A DNA stretch of 64,000 bases, from contig CAZNFX010000003.1 of NCBI GenBank assembly GCA_964572845.1, positions 233,904-297,903 of the forward strand, written 5' to 3'. The position numbers were made by a program, and so were the translations under genes. Below, one piece after another: positions 27,950 to 37,402 of this stretch (the stretch's first letter is position 1; every line of letters begins with the position of its first letter). Below the pieces are notes generated by a model. That model was given only the letters and a program-made list of their open reading frames with translations, did not search any database and was not told the origin of the DNA. This stretch comes from Bin55 sp964572845. Lineage in GTDB: Bacteria; Pseudomonadota; Gammaproteobacteria; Pseudomonadales; Azotimanducaceae.

Positions 27950-30442
27950 TTAGCTTCCACGCGGCCAGCGACGATAGAGAATGTCGCCAAGATAGATCAG
28001 GAGCGCCAAAAGCAAGAGCCATGGCCAGATTTGAATCACGACGAACGAGAGTTCGCCTGAACTAACGCCTGCCTGCGAGACCGACGTTTCGGGATCGGTA
28101 AGACTCATGCCGCCGGTCGCATTCGACAATTCCGCCAAATCGAGGGCGTCGAAGGGATCAACCTGGTTTTCGTTTGCCTCGTCGGAACTGGCTGAACTGA
28201 CGGTTCGCCACACTGTATCGTTGACGTTGTTGCTGATTCCAATGTAGAGGTCTTCGTCCGTGTTGGCGAACAAATCCAACTCGAAAAGTCCAGGAGCAGT
28301 CTCAACGAAGGGACGCAGGGTCTCATCGACAGGAGTAGCGTCCAAGTGAAGCAAGTGAGCCTCGGGTCTGATTGATTCATCCAATGACACACGATTCGCA
28401 ATGACCGTTGTTGTACCAAATCGCCGACGCGTTTCGAATTCAAAGTCGCCGACTTCGGAAGCAGTCTTGCGAAGCATGCGACCCAGAAACTCGGGATATT
28501 CCTCCCAACTTGCCCAGCTTCGCGTTCCTTCACCAACAGGTTCCGTCATCAATGCGCTGACTCGTCCCAAGCCGTAGCGCCATGTAGCCAATACCGGGTG
28601 GTCTGTACCCGACACCTCTACAAGTACTTCCGCACCATCACGCGATTGCACTTCAACATAACCGCTGAGAGACGGCATTTCGTCTTGATTGATGTCACCC
28701 CACCACCCTTGGCCGCGACTCGTTTCCAGTTCGAATGACCCCCTCTTGTACATTGGGGATTTCTTGGTTGATGACTGCTTGAAGATCAATTCGACCAACT
28801 GGAACTGATTGCCGACGGAATAGAATCGTCCCCCTCCCCAGTTGGCGATGTCGGACATGATCAAATTGTGTCCGCCTTGACCGACCAATATCGTCGACAC
28901 CGAAATCCGATCGCGATTGATGCTACGTGTAAGTGTCTCGTAGGGTGACGGCTCCACTCCCGCGTCCGTAATGAGGACTATATGCTTGAAACGTGTGTTT
29001 ACGTTTTGCAACCCGTAGTAGGCTTCCTGTATTGCTGGGTACAGGATCGTTCCGCCGATCGCCTTCATTCTGCCGATCGCTCGATCGATTTCGATTTTGT
29101 TTGTAGCGGGCTGCATGGGCACAGCCCAGTGCTTGTTGCCGTAGAACTCTACTATTCCAATACGATCATGCGGTTGCATTCGTCGAACGGCAATTCGCGC
29201 TATGTGCTTTGCCAACTCAATGCGCGAACCTGCCATGGAACCGGAAGTGTCCAAGATGATGGCCAATCCCACGCTTGGATCAATCTTGTCTTGATCACCT
29301 GGAATTTCGATCGGCAATACATCGGTGATGGGAGAGTCGTGGTAGCCACCATCTCCAAAAGCCGCTTCGCCACCACTATGCAAGAGACCCATGCCCTCGT
29401 CGCGAACCGCATCGACAATGCTTTCCTGCACGTTGTCTGCTATCGCACTCGACGGCGCGTCGTCAATCATTACGACGTCATAGTTGGAAAGGTCGAGGTC
29501 ATCGGTCAGAGAGGAAGCGGCAGGGGCTTCCAATTTGAAGCCAGCACCAAGAAGACGTGACAGCTGCCCAGCGGCTCCAGACTGACGATCGCCCAAATAC
29601 AACACTCCGACTGGATCCTGCACGGCGACTACATGTCGCCATTGATTATTCGAAGTGTCAACGTCATTGTCTTCTGACGACATTACCTCGACCAGCACTT
29701 CCATGAAGCCCGGATCCTCAGCCTTGAACTCGAGCTCGACAAGCGATCGGTCCTCACTCTCCACGGAATCCTCTTGAGCGATTACCTCGCCGTCGTGAAT
29801 TGCAGATACAGCCAAATCTTTGGCTGTTCCTATCACCTCAACGATTAGCGTTACTTTTTCGCCGGGACGCACGCTCGTTGATCGAACGTCGCTGATGTAA
29901 ACGTCTGGAGTCGGATCGATCCTCAGATTGTGAACGGGAATGCCTCGCTCGGTAAGATGATTTACTGCCCTTCCCCAGTGCCGATCCGTTGACAATCCAT
30001 CGGAGACAATTGTCACGGATCCGCTTACGCCGAAGGGGATGGACTGAGCCGCAAGTTCCAGTGCGTCGCCAAGTGGCGACTTGCCATTCGCACTTATTTG
30101 AATGGGATTCCGGGAAGCAAGTGCTTGCTCCTCGCCGCCGAGTTGCACAACGCTCACCGAACCCTCTTTGCTGAATTGGTCGACAGTTTGCCGTGCCAGT
30201 TCGACCGCCTGCTCTCTCTTCTCCTCTGACAAGCTGTTCGACTGGTCAAGAACGACGACGAAGTGTTTGTTCGATAGATTGGAGACTGCTACGGGTTGCA
30301 TCAGTCCAACGACCAACGACAAGAGAACCAAGGTTCGAATTACACCGTGCCAAACTCGCTTTGGTCGATTTGGGAAAAACCAAACAAGCGGCACAAATAC
30401 CGCAATAATCGCAAACAGAGGGTAGTTGAACGAAAGTTCCAT
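27950..30442 (-). CDS. Membrane protein with two VWA domains and a GATase1-like domain
   Basis: An 830-residue membrane protein. Two N-terminal TM helices (YPLFAIIAVFVPLVWFF and VIRTLVLLSLVVGLMQPV) precede a first VWA domain with an intact MIDAS motif (VVLDQSNS). A beta-sandwich-like region follows, then a class I glutamine-amidotransferase-like domain (NYDVVMIDDAPSS, GLLHSGGEAAFGDGGY) without an obvious catalytic Cys, and a second VWA domain with DTSGS and LITDAG. A final TM helix (IWPWLLLLALLIYLG) closes the protein. The MIDAS motifs imply divalent-metal-dependent partner binding in the periplasm. ATG 30442 overlaps the upstream stop as TAATG; the frame is open to 30529 but that is inside the upstream gene. 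VWA proteins commonly work with MoxR ATPases. Confidence 0.87.
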   Translation of the reverse strand: MELSFNYPLFAIIAVFVPLVWFFPNRPKRVWHGVIRTLVLLSLVVGLMQPVAVSNLSNKHFVVVLDQSNSLSEEKREQAVELARQTVDQFSKEGSVSVVQLGGEEQALASRNPIQISANGKSPLGDALELAAQSIPFGVSGSVTIVSDGLSTDRHWGRAVNHLTERGIPVHNLRIDPTPDVYISDVRSTSVRPGEKVTLIVEVIGTAKDLAVSAIHDGEVIAQEDSVESEDRSLVELEFKAEDPGFMEVLVEVMSSEDNDVDTSNNQWRHVVAVQDPVGVLYLGDRQSGAAGQLSRLLGAGFKLEAPAASSLTDDLDLSNYDVVMIDDAPSSAIADNVQESIVDAVRDEGMGLLHSGGEAAFGDGGYHDSPITDVLPIEIPGDQDKIDPSVGLAIILDTSGSMAGSRIELAKHIARIAVRRMQPHDRIGIVEFYGNKHWAVPMQPATNKIEIDRAIGRMKAIGGTILYPAIQEAYYGLQNVNTRFKHIVLITDAGVEPSPYETLTRSINRDRISVSTILVGQGGHNLIMSDIANWGGGRFYSVGNQFQLVELIFKQSSTKKSPMYKRGSFELETSRGQGWWGDINQDEMPSLSGYVEVQSRDGAEVLVEVSGTDHPVLATWRYGLGRVSALMTEPVGEGTRSWASWEEYPEFLGRMLRKTASEVGDFEFETRRRFGTTTVIANRVSLDESIRPEAHLLHLDATPVDETLRPFVETAPGLFELDLFANTDEDLYIGISNNVNDTVWRTVSSASSDEANENQVDPFDALDLAELSNATGGMSLTDPETSVSQAGVSSGELSFVVIQIWPWLLLLALLIYLGDILYRRWPRGS

Positions 30443-32157
30443 TACGGCATCAATCCTCGCTGGTATAGATACCATTCCAATCCAAGCAAGACCAGAGCCA
30501 AGAGAATTAGCCAGGTAACCAATCCCCATGCACTCTGAGCAGCAGTTATCTCCAAAGATGATCCCGTTAGCCCCAGCTCGCCACTGGGTAAAGCAGCGGA
30601 CGGATCTAGCAGCGAAACTTGCAGCGCGTTTCCATCCTCCAACTCCAATGCACCGGCTTCATTGCGAACATAGGATGCGCCAACTGCATACTCTGCCAGC
30701 AAGTCAGTGCTTGCCAGCGAGGATCCCGATGTTTGCTCTATGGGTTGTCGTCCGGCAGCCAAATATGCGTACCAAGGATCTTGGTTCGCCAGATAGCGAA
30801 TGGCCTTTGATATGAACAATGGGAAGCTCATACTGTCCTTGAAATTGAATTGATCTCCGACCAAGTCCTCCCAAATCGATACATGCTGAATATCGCCAAC
30901 TTCAAGCTTGACTCCAATTTCATGCCCAAAGTCCGTGGCGAGCGAAACTGCATCAATTTGCGAAAGACCAAGATTGGCAACGCTTTGATGCAATGCTTCG
31001 TTGGCATCGACATCTCCCGTGTAGCCGATGACGAATGCACGATCTTGCGCGCTCAAGGGGACTGTACGCATATACGGCACTGTCGATTCCGGATCCTCGG
31101 ACCCAAGAACCGCAACAACGCCATCTGAACCAACTATCTCCAGACCAGCATCAGATTCTAGAGCTCGCGTTATCGAATCGGGTACGCCGTCCCCGACTGT
31201 AACTTGTATGCGTTCCTTTGCTGGCAAGCTGACCTGCGCGACATTGTCGAATTCCATGTCGTCCGGTTCCTGGATTCTCACCTCGAATATTGACCCATCC
31301 GCAACCACATCGCGAACCCTGTACTCATTATTCGTTAGCGTCTCGATGTCATCAGCACCAACATCTCGATCGCCGCTCTTTACGACTAGATCACTGATGT
31401 CTATCGCAAGATCGTCAGTCGCAAGAATTCGAAACAGCACATCGACTTTGTCCCAGTCGCCGGAGATCGCTTCGCCAATTCCCAGCGCGACAATCCCACG
31501 ATTCGCATAAGCAGCGTCTGCTTCGGATCGTCTCGATACACTATAGCGTTCCGGCAGCCGATCTAGTGCTTCCGGAGACACTGGGGCCCGACCGTAAATG
31601 ACAATGTTCACTTGATCCGGATAGTTGTCGTTGCGTGGAAGAATGCGCAACAGCTCCTCGATAGTTGATCGACCTGGCACTGGGTCAAATTCATTCAATC
31701 TGCGCTCAAGGACCAGCTTTTCCTCGCCCGCTGCGAGAATGCGTACGTTTTGCGCCCCAGAGAGAAAGACTTCTCGCGAGTCTCGGCCATACTTGCCGAC
31801 GTCGCCAAGCAATTGACGTTTCGATTGCTCGAATGCATCGGCAGTCGCCGAATGTGCCGAGCCGTCGATAACCAGAATGTTGAACCCGGATGTCCGTGGA
31901 TCGCCAAACAGCGGGCCACCAAAACCAATCCAAAGCAACCAGCAGATTAAAAGTACCAACAGGTAAGCCAGAAGATGTCGAAAACGCTGTCTAAGAACGC
32001 GAACTGGCGCTTCGCGCACGGCCGCTGCCCAAAACAATGTCGTTGCTACGGGTAGTTCGGTATACCGAATGCGCAACTGCTGAAGCAAGAAAAGCGCACC
32101 TGCGATGGCCAGCAAGCCAATTCCAATCGCAAGAGGAGAAAGGTTGAGAAAATTCAT
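30442..32157 (-). CDS. BatA-like membrane protein with degenerate VWA domain
   Basis: A 571-residue protein whose first 80 residues match the BatA N-terminal module (two TM helices flanking PVATTLFWAAAVREAPVRVL). A VWA-like fold follows (FNILVIDGSAHS), but the MIDAS reads DGSAH instead of DxSxS and no second or third MIDAS residue is evident, so metal binding is doubtful. A large periplasmic region and a C-terminal TM helix (WGLVTWLILLALVLLGLEWY) complete it. ATG 32157 overlaps the DUF58 stop as ATGA and was preferred over the open frame reaching 32352. Translation is coupled on both sides. BatA-type proteins are partners of MoxR ATPases in aerotolerance-type operons. Confidence 0.85.
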   Translation of the reverse strand: MNFLNLSPLAIGIGLLAIAGALFLLQQLRIRYTELPVATTLFWAAAVREAPVRVLRQRFRHLLAYLLVLLICWLLWIGFGGPLFGDPRTSGFNILVIDGSAHSATADAFEQSKRQLLGDVGKYGRDSREVFLSGAQNVRILAAGEEKLVLERRLNEFDPVPGRSTIEELLRILPRNDNYPDQVNIVIYGRAPVSPEALDRLPERYSVSRRSEADAAYANRGIVALGIGEAISGDWDKVDVLFRILATDDLAIDISDLVVKSGDRDVGADDIETLTNNEYRVRDVVADGSIFEVRIQEPDDMEFDNVAQVSLPAKERIQVTVGDGVPDSITRALESDAGLEIVGSDGVVAVLGSEDPESTVPYMRTVPLSAQDRAFVIGYTGDVDANEALHQSVANLGLSQIDAVSLATDFGHEIGVKLEVGDIQHVSIWEDLVGDQFNFKDSMSFPLFISKAIRYLANQDPWYAYLAAGRQPIEQTSGSSLASTDLLAEYAVGASYVRNEAGALELEDGNALQVSLLDPSAALPSGELGLTGSSLEITAAQSAWGLVTWLILLALVLLGLEWYLYQRGLMP

Positions 32158-33062
32158 ACGACTAGGGCTCTCGACTCGAACAGCGTGCCGAGCTGGTCCA
32201 GCACGTCGTTGTCGGCATTTACTCGTACCAATCCTATCCCCTGGCCGGAGGCGAATTCTGTGAGTTGCTGGTTGAATTCTTCGTATATTCTCCGGTAGCG
32301 TGCCAGCACGGCCGGATCGATAGTTACGTCTACGGCACTCGACGTCTCGCAATCAACTAGTCGAATGTCACCTACAAGCTCCGTGTTCGCATTGGGGTCA
32401 CCGTCCAAGTCTTTCACCAGCTGAACCAGCAACATCTTGTGCCGGCAGGACTTGAGTGCATCCATTACTGGGTCAAGCCCATCAGGGTCGAAGAAATCAG
32501 ATAGAACCACGAGCAATCCCGGGCGCAGCTTCCGAAGTGCAAGTTGACGCACAGCGGAGGACAGTTGAGTGCCATTCTGCTCAGTCAATTCCACCATCCT
32601 GTGCGCAAGCGTGGTCAACTGCCGACGCCCTACAACAGGTCTCGCATGCATTTCAAGGTCATCCGAGAATGACAGCAAACCTACAACGTCATGTTGACTC
32701 AACGCAATTGACGACAACGCAAGTGCTGACCTTAGCGCTGCGTGAACACGGGGAGTCTCCTCCAAAAACATGCTCTTGGATCTATCCACGAGCAAGTACA
32801 GAGGCAGATCTTGGTATTCCTCAAAAACGTGAACGAACAGACGACCAAGACGACGATAGATATTCCAATCTACCGCTCTAAGGTCGTCGCCAGGCACGTA
32901 TTGCTTGAAGTCCTTGAACTCCAGACCGATGCCACGATCATGCGTTAGCTGTTCTCCATGACGACCTTGGCGGAGAAACCTCTTGATACGTAGATTAAAA
33001 GCCTCTAGAGCGTTGAGGAACTCTGGATCGAAGAGCTCCTCGAAAGTCAGTTGTGCAGCCAC
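32154..33062 (-). CDS. DUF58 domain protein
   Basis: A 302-residue cytoplasmic protein with the DUF58 hallmark GIGLEFKDFKQYVPGDDLRA followed by VDWNIYRRLGRLFV; the region from LYLLVDRSKSM onward has a VWA-like fold with a D-R-S-K-S MIDAS-type motif. DUF58 proteins are near-constant partners of MoxR ATPases and are thought to act as adaptors between the ATPase and its target. It lies 15 bases after moxR and overlaps the BatA-like gene by four bases. Biochemical activity is unknown for the family. Confidence 0.9.
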   Translation of the reverse strand: MAAQLTFEELFDPEFLNALEAFNLRIKRFLRQGRHGEQLTHDRGIGLEFKDFKQYVPGDDLRAVDWNIYRRLGRLFVHVFEEYQDLPLYLLVDRSKSMFLEETPRVHAALRSALALSSIALSQHDVVGLLSFSDDLEMHARPVVGRRQLTTLAHRMVELTEQNGTQLSSAVRQLALRKLRPGLLVVLSDFFDPDGLDPVMDALKSCRHKMLLVQLVKDLDGDPNANTELVGDIRLVDCETSSAVDVTIDPAVLARYRRIYEEFNQQLTEFASGQGIGLVRVNADNDVLDQLGTLFESRALVV

Positions 33063-33077
33063 GATTCGAGAATGCGA

Positions 33078-34103
33078 CTAGTCGACCGAACGCGGCAACT
33101 TAACTTGCTCTAGGATGTCGTCAATAATGCTATCGGGCGATACATTGCTAGCTTGTGCTTGGAAATTGAGGATTACTCGATGACGTAGCACTGGATACGC
33201 AACGGCCTTGATATCGTCGGTACTTATGGAGAATCGATCATTGAGTATTGCCTGCACCTTCGCCGCCAACATCAGGCCCTGCACTCCTCTTGGACTTGAT
33301 CCAAGCGAAACATACGCATTGGTTTTGTCCGTTGAGTATGCGCTGTTCGGTTGAGTTGCCATTACCAATCGAATGGCATAGGTCTTCGCGGCCGTCGGCA
33401 CTGCCACCGCCCTTGCGATCTCTCGCAGCTTTACGATCTCTGCTCCGTCCGTGATGTGGCTTATTTCCACTTCGGTGGAGCCCGTGGTTCGATCGATGAT
33501 TTCGTAGTATTCGTTCTCTTCGGGGTAGTCAACCAGCAGTTTAAACAGAAAACGGTCAAGCTGAGCTTCTGGGAGCGGATAGGTACCTTCCTGTTCTACA
33601 GGGTTTTGAGTCGCCATAACACAGTAAGGCTCGTCCAATTGGATGGTTCGATTGCCAACCGTCACCTGCCGTTCCTGCATTGCTTCGAGGAGAGCTGACT
33701 GCGTCTTGGGTGTGGCACGGTTAATCTCGTCAGCGAGAATGAGATTCGCAATGAGCGGGCCTTCCTGAAAACTCAGCTCGTGCGCGCCACTTGCAGTCTC
33801 AGTTAGGACCATAGTGCCCTGGATGTCCGCAGGCATCATGTCAGGAGTAAACTGGATTCGCGAAAATTGAACACTCACAGCATCGCTCAAACACCGAACG
33901 AGCATTGTCTTGCCGAGACCCGGTACACCCTCGAGCAGCACGTGACCACCAGCCATCAATGCTGTCAGGACTCCATCCACGACCTCCGGCTGACCGACCA
34001 TCATTTTGTTAACTTCGGAGCGGATGTTTTGAAACACCTCTTTGAAATGCGCCGCTTGTTCAGCGGCGCGTGGGACTTCATTTGAAACTTGTTGCTCTGC
34101 CAT
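33078..34103 (-). CDS. MoxR-family AAA+ ATPase
   Basis: A 341-residue AAA+ ATPase. Walker A is GVPGLGKT (residues 59-66), Walker B ILADEINR, sensor 1 within VMATQNPVEQEGTYPLPEAQ, and sensor 2 appears in the SLGSSPRGVQGL block. MoxR ATPases act as chaperones that remodel or load cofactors into partner complexes, working with VWA proteins. ATG 34103 follows AAGG and gives no overlap with the upstream gene; GTG 34115 is an alternative adding four residues. It lies in the centre of the locus between the three-TM linker protein and the DUF58 gene, the usual order in MoxR-DUF58-BatA operons. Confidence 0.92.
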   Translation of the reverse strand: MAEQQVSNEVPRAAEQAAHFKEVFQNIRSEVNKMMVGQPEVVDGVLTALMAGGHVLLEGVPGLGKTMLVRCLSDAVSVQFSRIQFTPDMMPADIQGTMVLTETASGAHELSFQEGPLIANLILADEINRATPKTQSALLEAMQERQVTVGNRTIQLDEPYCVMATQNPVEQEGTYPLPEAQLDRFLFKLLVDYPEENEYYEIIDRTTGSTEVEISHITDGAEIVKLREIARAVAVPTAAKTYAIRLVMATQPNSAYSTDKTNAYVSLGSSPRGVQGLMLAAKVQAILNDRFSISTDDIKAVAYPVLRHRVILNFQAQASNVSPDSIIDDILEQVKLPRSVD

Positions 34104-34107
34104 AGAT

Positions 34108-35652
34108 CTATTCACCTTCTTCTGCTGGTTCTTCTGTTGGCGGTTCTCTCATCGCGAGGAAGTAATTGCTGACCACATTGCGCATCCAAGGTTTGAGTTC
34201 GTGCCGAGCAACTTTTCCGATGCTCTCGTCCACTTCTCCGCGAGATTCGCTTGCAACGATATCCGCATCGCTTGGATGCGGCACGGCTCGTTCTCGCTGA
34301 ATCTTGACTCGACCTGGATTGATTTGGGAACGCAACTGGTCGGGTTGAGGTACACCTAGCAGCATGGCTGCTACTCCGCGTGTCTTCTTCCTTCCACTTG
34401 CACCGCCTCTACCATTGGCTTGGTCATTTTCTTCTTGGCCCATCATACCCGAGGGACTGAGCCTTCGGTCCACTGCAGCTTTTCGTTGGTTGATCATCGG
34501 ACGAGCTGCATTGGCCGCTTCCTGTTCCTCGTCTTCCTCGTCGTCTGACTCCAAGTCTACATCGGAATCCATGTCGTCTTGATCAGTCTTGTTCAGACTC
34601 TCAGTAACATCTGTGGACGAAGCCTGCCGGCCGGCACTTGTTCCCTTGCCACCGGCTATTCCTGTTGCCGATTCATCCTTGGGCTGTTCCTTATCAAGTG
34701 CAGATTTGGACTCCTTGGTCTCTTGCTCCTTTGGGGGCTCGGATTTTGCTTCCTTTTTCTTCTTCTCCGGGTTTGCCTGACCCGAAAGATTGGACGCCGC
34801 GCTGCCTGTCTTGTTATCTTGTGAGGCACCGGCACTGAGTCCCATTTGCACCGACTGCTTAGGATTGCTATCGGAGGGATTTGCCCTTCCTAACGGAGAG
34901 TCCTGCGACTCCGCCGGGGTCGACTCCACTACGACACTTTCCTTCGGCGTTTGGGTTGGAACATGCGTAGGTGGTCGTACGTCGTCACTCGCGTCTGGAG
35001 GTGTCTCGAAGATCTCGTCCACGGTAAGAGGCGCTTCAGGAGTGACTAGAGCTACGAGTTCATCAGGATCGGAAGTTGCTTCCACCTGCGGATTGAAAGC
35101 AAAGAAACTCATGAACATTCCTGCTCCCAAAAGTAGAACTGCTGCCACTCCGTGGCCCCATTTGCCCGTATACAGCGTCGGAGTCGCTATTCGAATGTCC
35201 TGCAGTCGCGTGTTCGTTGCTTTTTCCGCGTAGGGAATAGCATCCTCAACGGAGGCCATTTCGAAAGGCGACAGATCCCCGGACTTCAGGAATTCGTCTG
35301 CCGCTTGCAGTCGATCCTTGTAGCCGAGCTCCCGATCAAACAACGCCAATGAGTAGGTGCGATTGATTGGGCGCAACGCAAATCCAAGTACTCCGGCGAT
35401 CAAGACATAGGCGACCGGCACAACCAAGGCAAGTAGTACGGTAAGAATCGGACTCAGTACCCACAGGTCATAGCCTGCAAACCGACTTATGGCCGCAAAG
35501 ACTGCAAAGACTAAAGGAACAACTAAGGCGACAAGATGCACGTGCCGCATCGACCATTCAACAGCCTCCTTGAGCGCATACCTGCGGAGGTAGCGGGCAC
35601 CTCGACGAGCTAGCCCGTCGAGGTGCTGCTGCAAGTTTTCTACATTAGCCAC
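34108..35652 (-). CDS. Three-TM protein with long charged linker (DUF4175-like position)
   Basis: A 514-residue protein I cannot assign to a named family. Residues about 35-90 contain two TM helices (VHLVALVVPLVFAVFAAISR and LLALVVPVAYVLIAGVLGF), and a third lies near 170-190. Residues about 215-400 are low-complexity and highly charged, with Lys/Glu-rich (PEKKKKEAKSEPPKEQE) and Asp/Glu-rich (DSDVDLESDDEEDEEQE) runs. A conserved-looking tail with PGRVKIQRERAVPHPSDADI and HELKPWMRNVVSNYF follows. The gene overlaps the preceding pepsin-like gene by eight bases and ends four bases before moxR, so it belongs to the same unit. Its position resembles that of DUF4175-type membrane proteins in other MoxR operons. 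A flexible tether role is a guess. Confidence 0.75.
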   Translation of the reverse strand: MANVENLQQHLDGLARRGARYLRRYALKEAVEWSMRHVHLVALVVPLVFAVFAAISRFAGYDLWVLSPILTVLLALVVPVAYVLIAGVLGFALRPINRTYSLALFDRELGYKDRLQAADEFLKSGDLSPFEMASVEDAIPYAEKATNTRLQDIRIATPTLYTGKWGHGVAAVLLLGAGMFMSFFAFNPQVEATSDPDELVALVTPEAPLTVDEIFETPPDASDDVRPPTHVPTQTPKESVVVESTPAESQDSPLGRANPSDSNPKQSVQMGLSAGASQDNKTGSAASNLSGQANPEKKKKEAKSEPPKEQETKESKSALDKEQPKDESATGIAGGKGTSAGRQASSTDVTESLNKTDQDDMDSDVDLESDDEEDEEQEAANAARPMINQRKAAVDRRLSPSGMMGQEENDQANGRGGASGRKKTRGVAAMLLGVPQPDQLRSQINPGRVKIQRERAVPHPSDADIVASESRGEVDESIGKVARHELKPWMRNVVSNYFLAMREPPTEEPAEEGE

Positions 35653-37315
35653 CTTCGGCGTCCGTTCTTAGCACATCGTCATTGGGATCAAGTCGAAGTC
35701 GGATCCTTTCCTGTGCTTGAGTTGCTATCTCAACGGACTCAGGAGGCAATCCACCAGTTGCAAGTGCTCTTTGGTAATTCGCATATGCCCTGCTGTCTCG
35801 ACCGAGTGCTTCATATGCACGTCCTAGATCGTAGCGCGTAATAGCGTCGAGTTCGGGATCACCATTGAATGCCGCAGATAGGAAATACTTCCATGCTGTT
35901 TGCGCGTCGTTTCTTGCCAGGTAGCGATCACCAAGAATTCCTTGAACCTGCTGGCGATCCTTAGGTGTTTCCGATCGATCGACAAACTCAAGTGCTTTTT
36001 CTCCCAAGACAACAATGACTGGAGAAAACTGGTCGCGAGACTCTACATTGCCCCACATGTCGAAGACAAAGTTCGCCAAGTAGGTGAACTTCCTGCGTTC
36101 TTCATTCACGCCCAATCCGAAGTCTACGGCCGAAACTAGACGGTCGATGGGAGTTCCGCTCTCAAGTCCTAGGTTGACGAAGCCCGCTACTGCCTCTTCG
36201 ACGTTTCTATCCGTTGGATTTTCCTCCAAGTACTGATACAGCGCATCTTCATCTCGAGCGGCTGCTGCCATGTAGAACTGATGGTCGGCGTCCGAGTAGT
36301 TACTGTTGAGCGTTCTCGACACTCCGACAAATCCTTGGTTTTGATCGAGCACGATGCGATAGCCCGACAGCACACTTAGACCGGAAACCAACAGAACATC
36401 AGAGCTAGGCTGATCGGGTTGCGACACCACCATCTGCCCTGCCATTCTTGGATTCTCTTCCTCTATACGCTTCTGTTCCGCTTTTGCAGCGGCGTATGCA
36501 TCCCACCATTGGGTATAGACATCCTGTGGATACAACGCAGCCATATCGGAAATCTTCATTGACTCGTCGTAGCCAAAATATGCTTCGTCGATTACACCGG
36601 CTTCCCGATTGTCAAGCAGTTCGCGGTTCAAGACGGTGTGGTAGCCACCTGTGCTTACCTTCATGAAGGCGGACTGGCCTCCGTTGTAGTTCACAGGAAT
36701 AAACACTGAGCTGCCAATTAATTCCACGCCATCAACAAATGCGACGGAATTTGCTCTAACTTCCTCTGCGGAAAGTTCGCCCTCAGGATGCAAGACCATG
36801 GACCCGGCTTGAACGTCTAGCGTCAAACCGAATTGACGTAGCAATGGCCAACCGACAATTGCCACGATATCGACCTGATCGAGATGCTTGTCGTACTTGC
36901 CCGTCAACTCTCCACATACAGCTCCTATTTCGGGAACGATTTGATCCCGGGGAACTTCCACTCTGAAGTCGCTGTTTAGGATTCGCATATTGGTTTCGCC
37001 TTCACCAAAGCGCACATTTCCATAAACGCACGATTGGATCATCATGGCGTAGGGCATGTTGTAGTCGACGATGACATGCGTGTCTTTAAACCACACTTCA
37101 GTCTGTAGCTCGACGCGAGCAAGAATCTTGTCACCGATGACTTTGATCTCCAAGGGCCCTCCCGGGGAACCTTCCAAGTCCTGTCCTTGCGCAGCGAGCG
37201 TTTGGATCGGTGCGACAAGAACAAAAAGCAAAGCCGCCGTTGCACTAGCCAGTCCTGCAAATAAGGAAGTTCTCGACCGTTCTACAGATCGAGTTGAGTG
37301 TTGTCTAAATAGCAT
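35645..37315 (-). CDS. Exported pseudo-retropepsin/TPR protein, paralogue 1
   Basis: A 556-residue exported protein (signal peptide LFAGLASATAALLFVLVAPI). Two retropepsin-like lobes are recognisable from their flap-to-C-terminal beta patterns: lobe 1 from VIVDYNMPYAMM (Asp near 84) to AIVGWPLLRQFGLTLDVQ, and lobe 2 from FMKVSTGGYHTVLN to VSGLSVLSGYRIVLDQNQG. The catalytic D-T/S-G-A/S motif is D-Y-N-M in lobe 1 and S-T-G-G in lobe 2, so proteolysis is unlikely. Residues about 430-540 are TPR-like (GDRYLARNDAQTAWKYFLSA). The tail ends DAEGG. ATG 37315 has AGGTG six bases upstream. The third of three tandem paralogues, directly before the three-TM linker gene. Fold assignment is by eye. Confidence 0.75.
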   Translation of the reverse strand: MLFRQHSTRSVERSRTSLFAGLASATAALLFVLVAPIQTLAAQGQDLEGSPGGPLEIKVIGDKILARVELQTEVWFKDTHVIVDYNMPYAMMIQSCVYGNVRFGEGETNMRILNSDFRVEVPRDQIVPEIGAVCGELTGKYDKHLDQVDIVAIVGWPLLRQFGLTLDVQAGSMVLHPEGELSAEEVRANSVAFVDGVELIGSSVFIPVNYNGGQSAFMKVSTGGYHTVLNRELLDNREAGVIDEAYFGYDESMKISDMAALYPQDVYTQWWDAYAAAKAEQKRIEEENPRMAGQMVVSQPDQPSSDVLLVSGLSVLSGYRIVLDQNQGFVGVSRTLNSNYSDADHQFYMAAAARDEDALYQYLEENPTDRNVEEAVAGFVNLGLESGTPIDRLVSAVDFGLGVNEERRKFTYLANFVFDMWGNVESRDQFSPVIVVLGEKALEFVDRSETPKDRQQVQGILGDRYLARNDAQTAWKYFLSAAFNGDPELDAITRYDLGRAYEALGRDSRAYANYQRALATGGLPPESVEIATQAQERIRLRLDPNDDVLRTDAEGG

Positions 37316-37402
37316 GTGTTTCACCTATTCTGTGTTGAGTTGCAAAACCGAATACGGTAACGAGTGCCGTACGTCTTTGCGACAGTTCACTATATTACCC
37401 AA

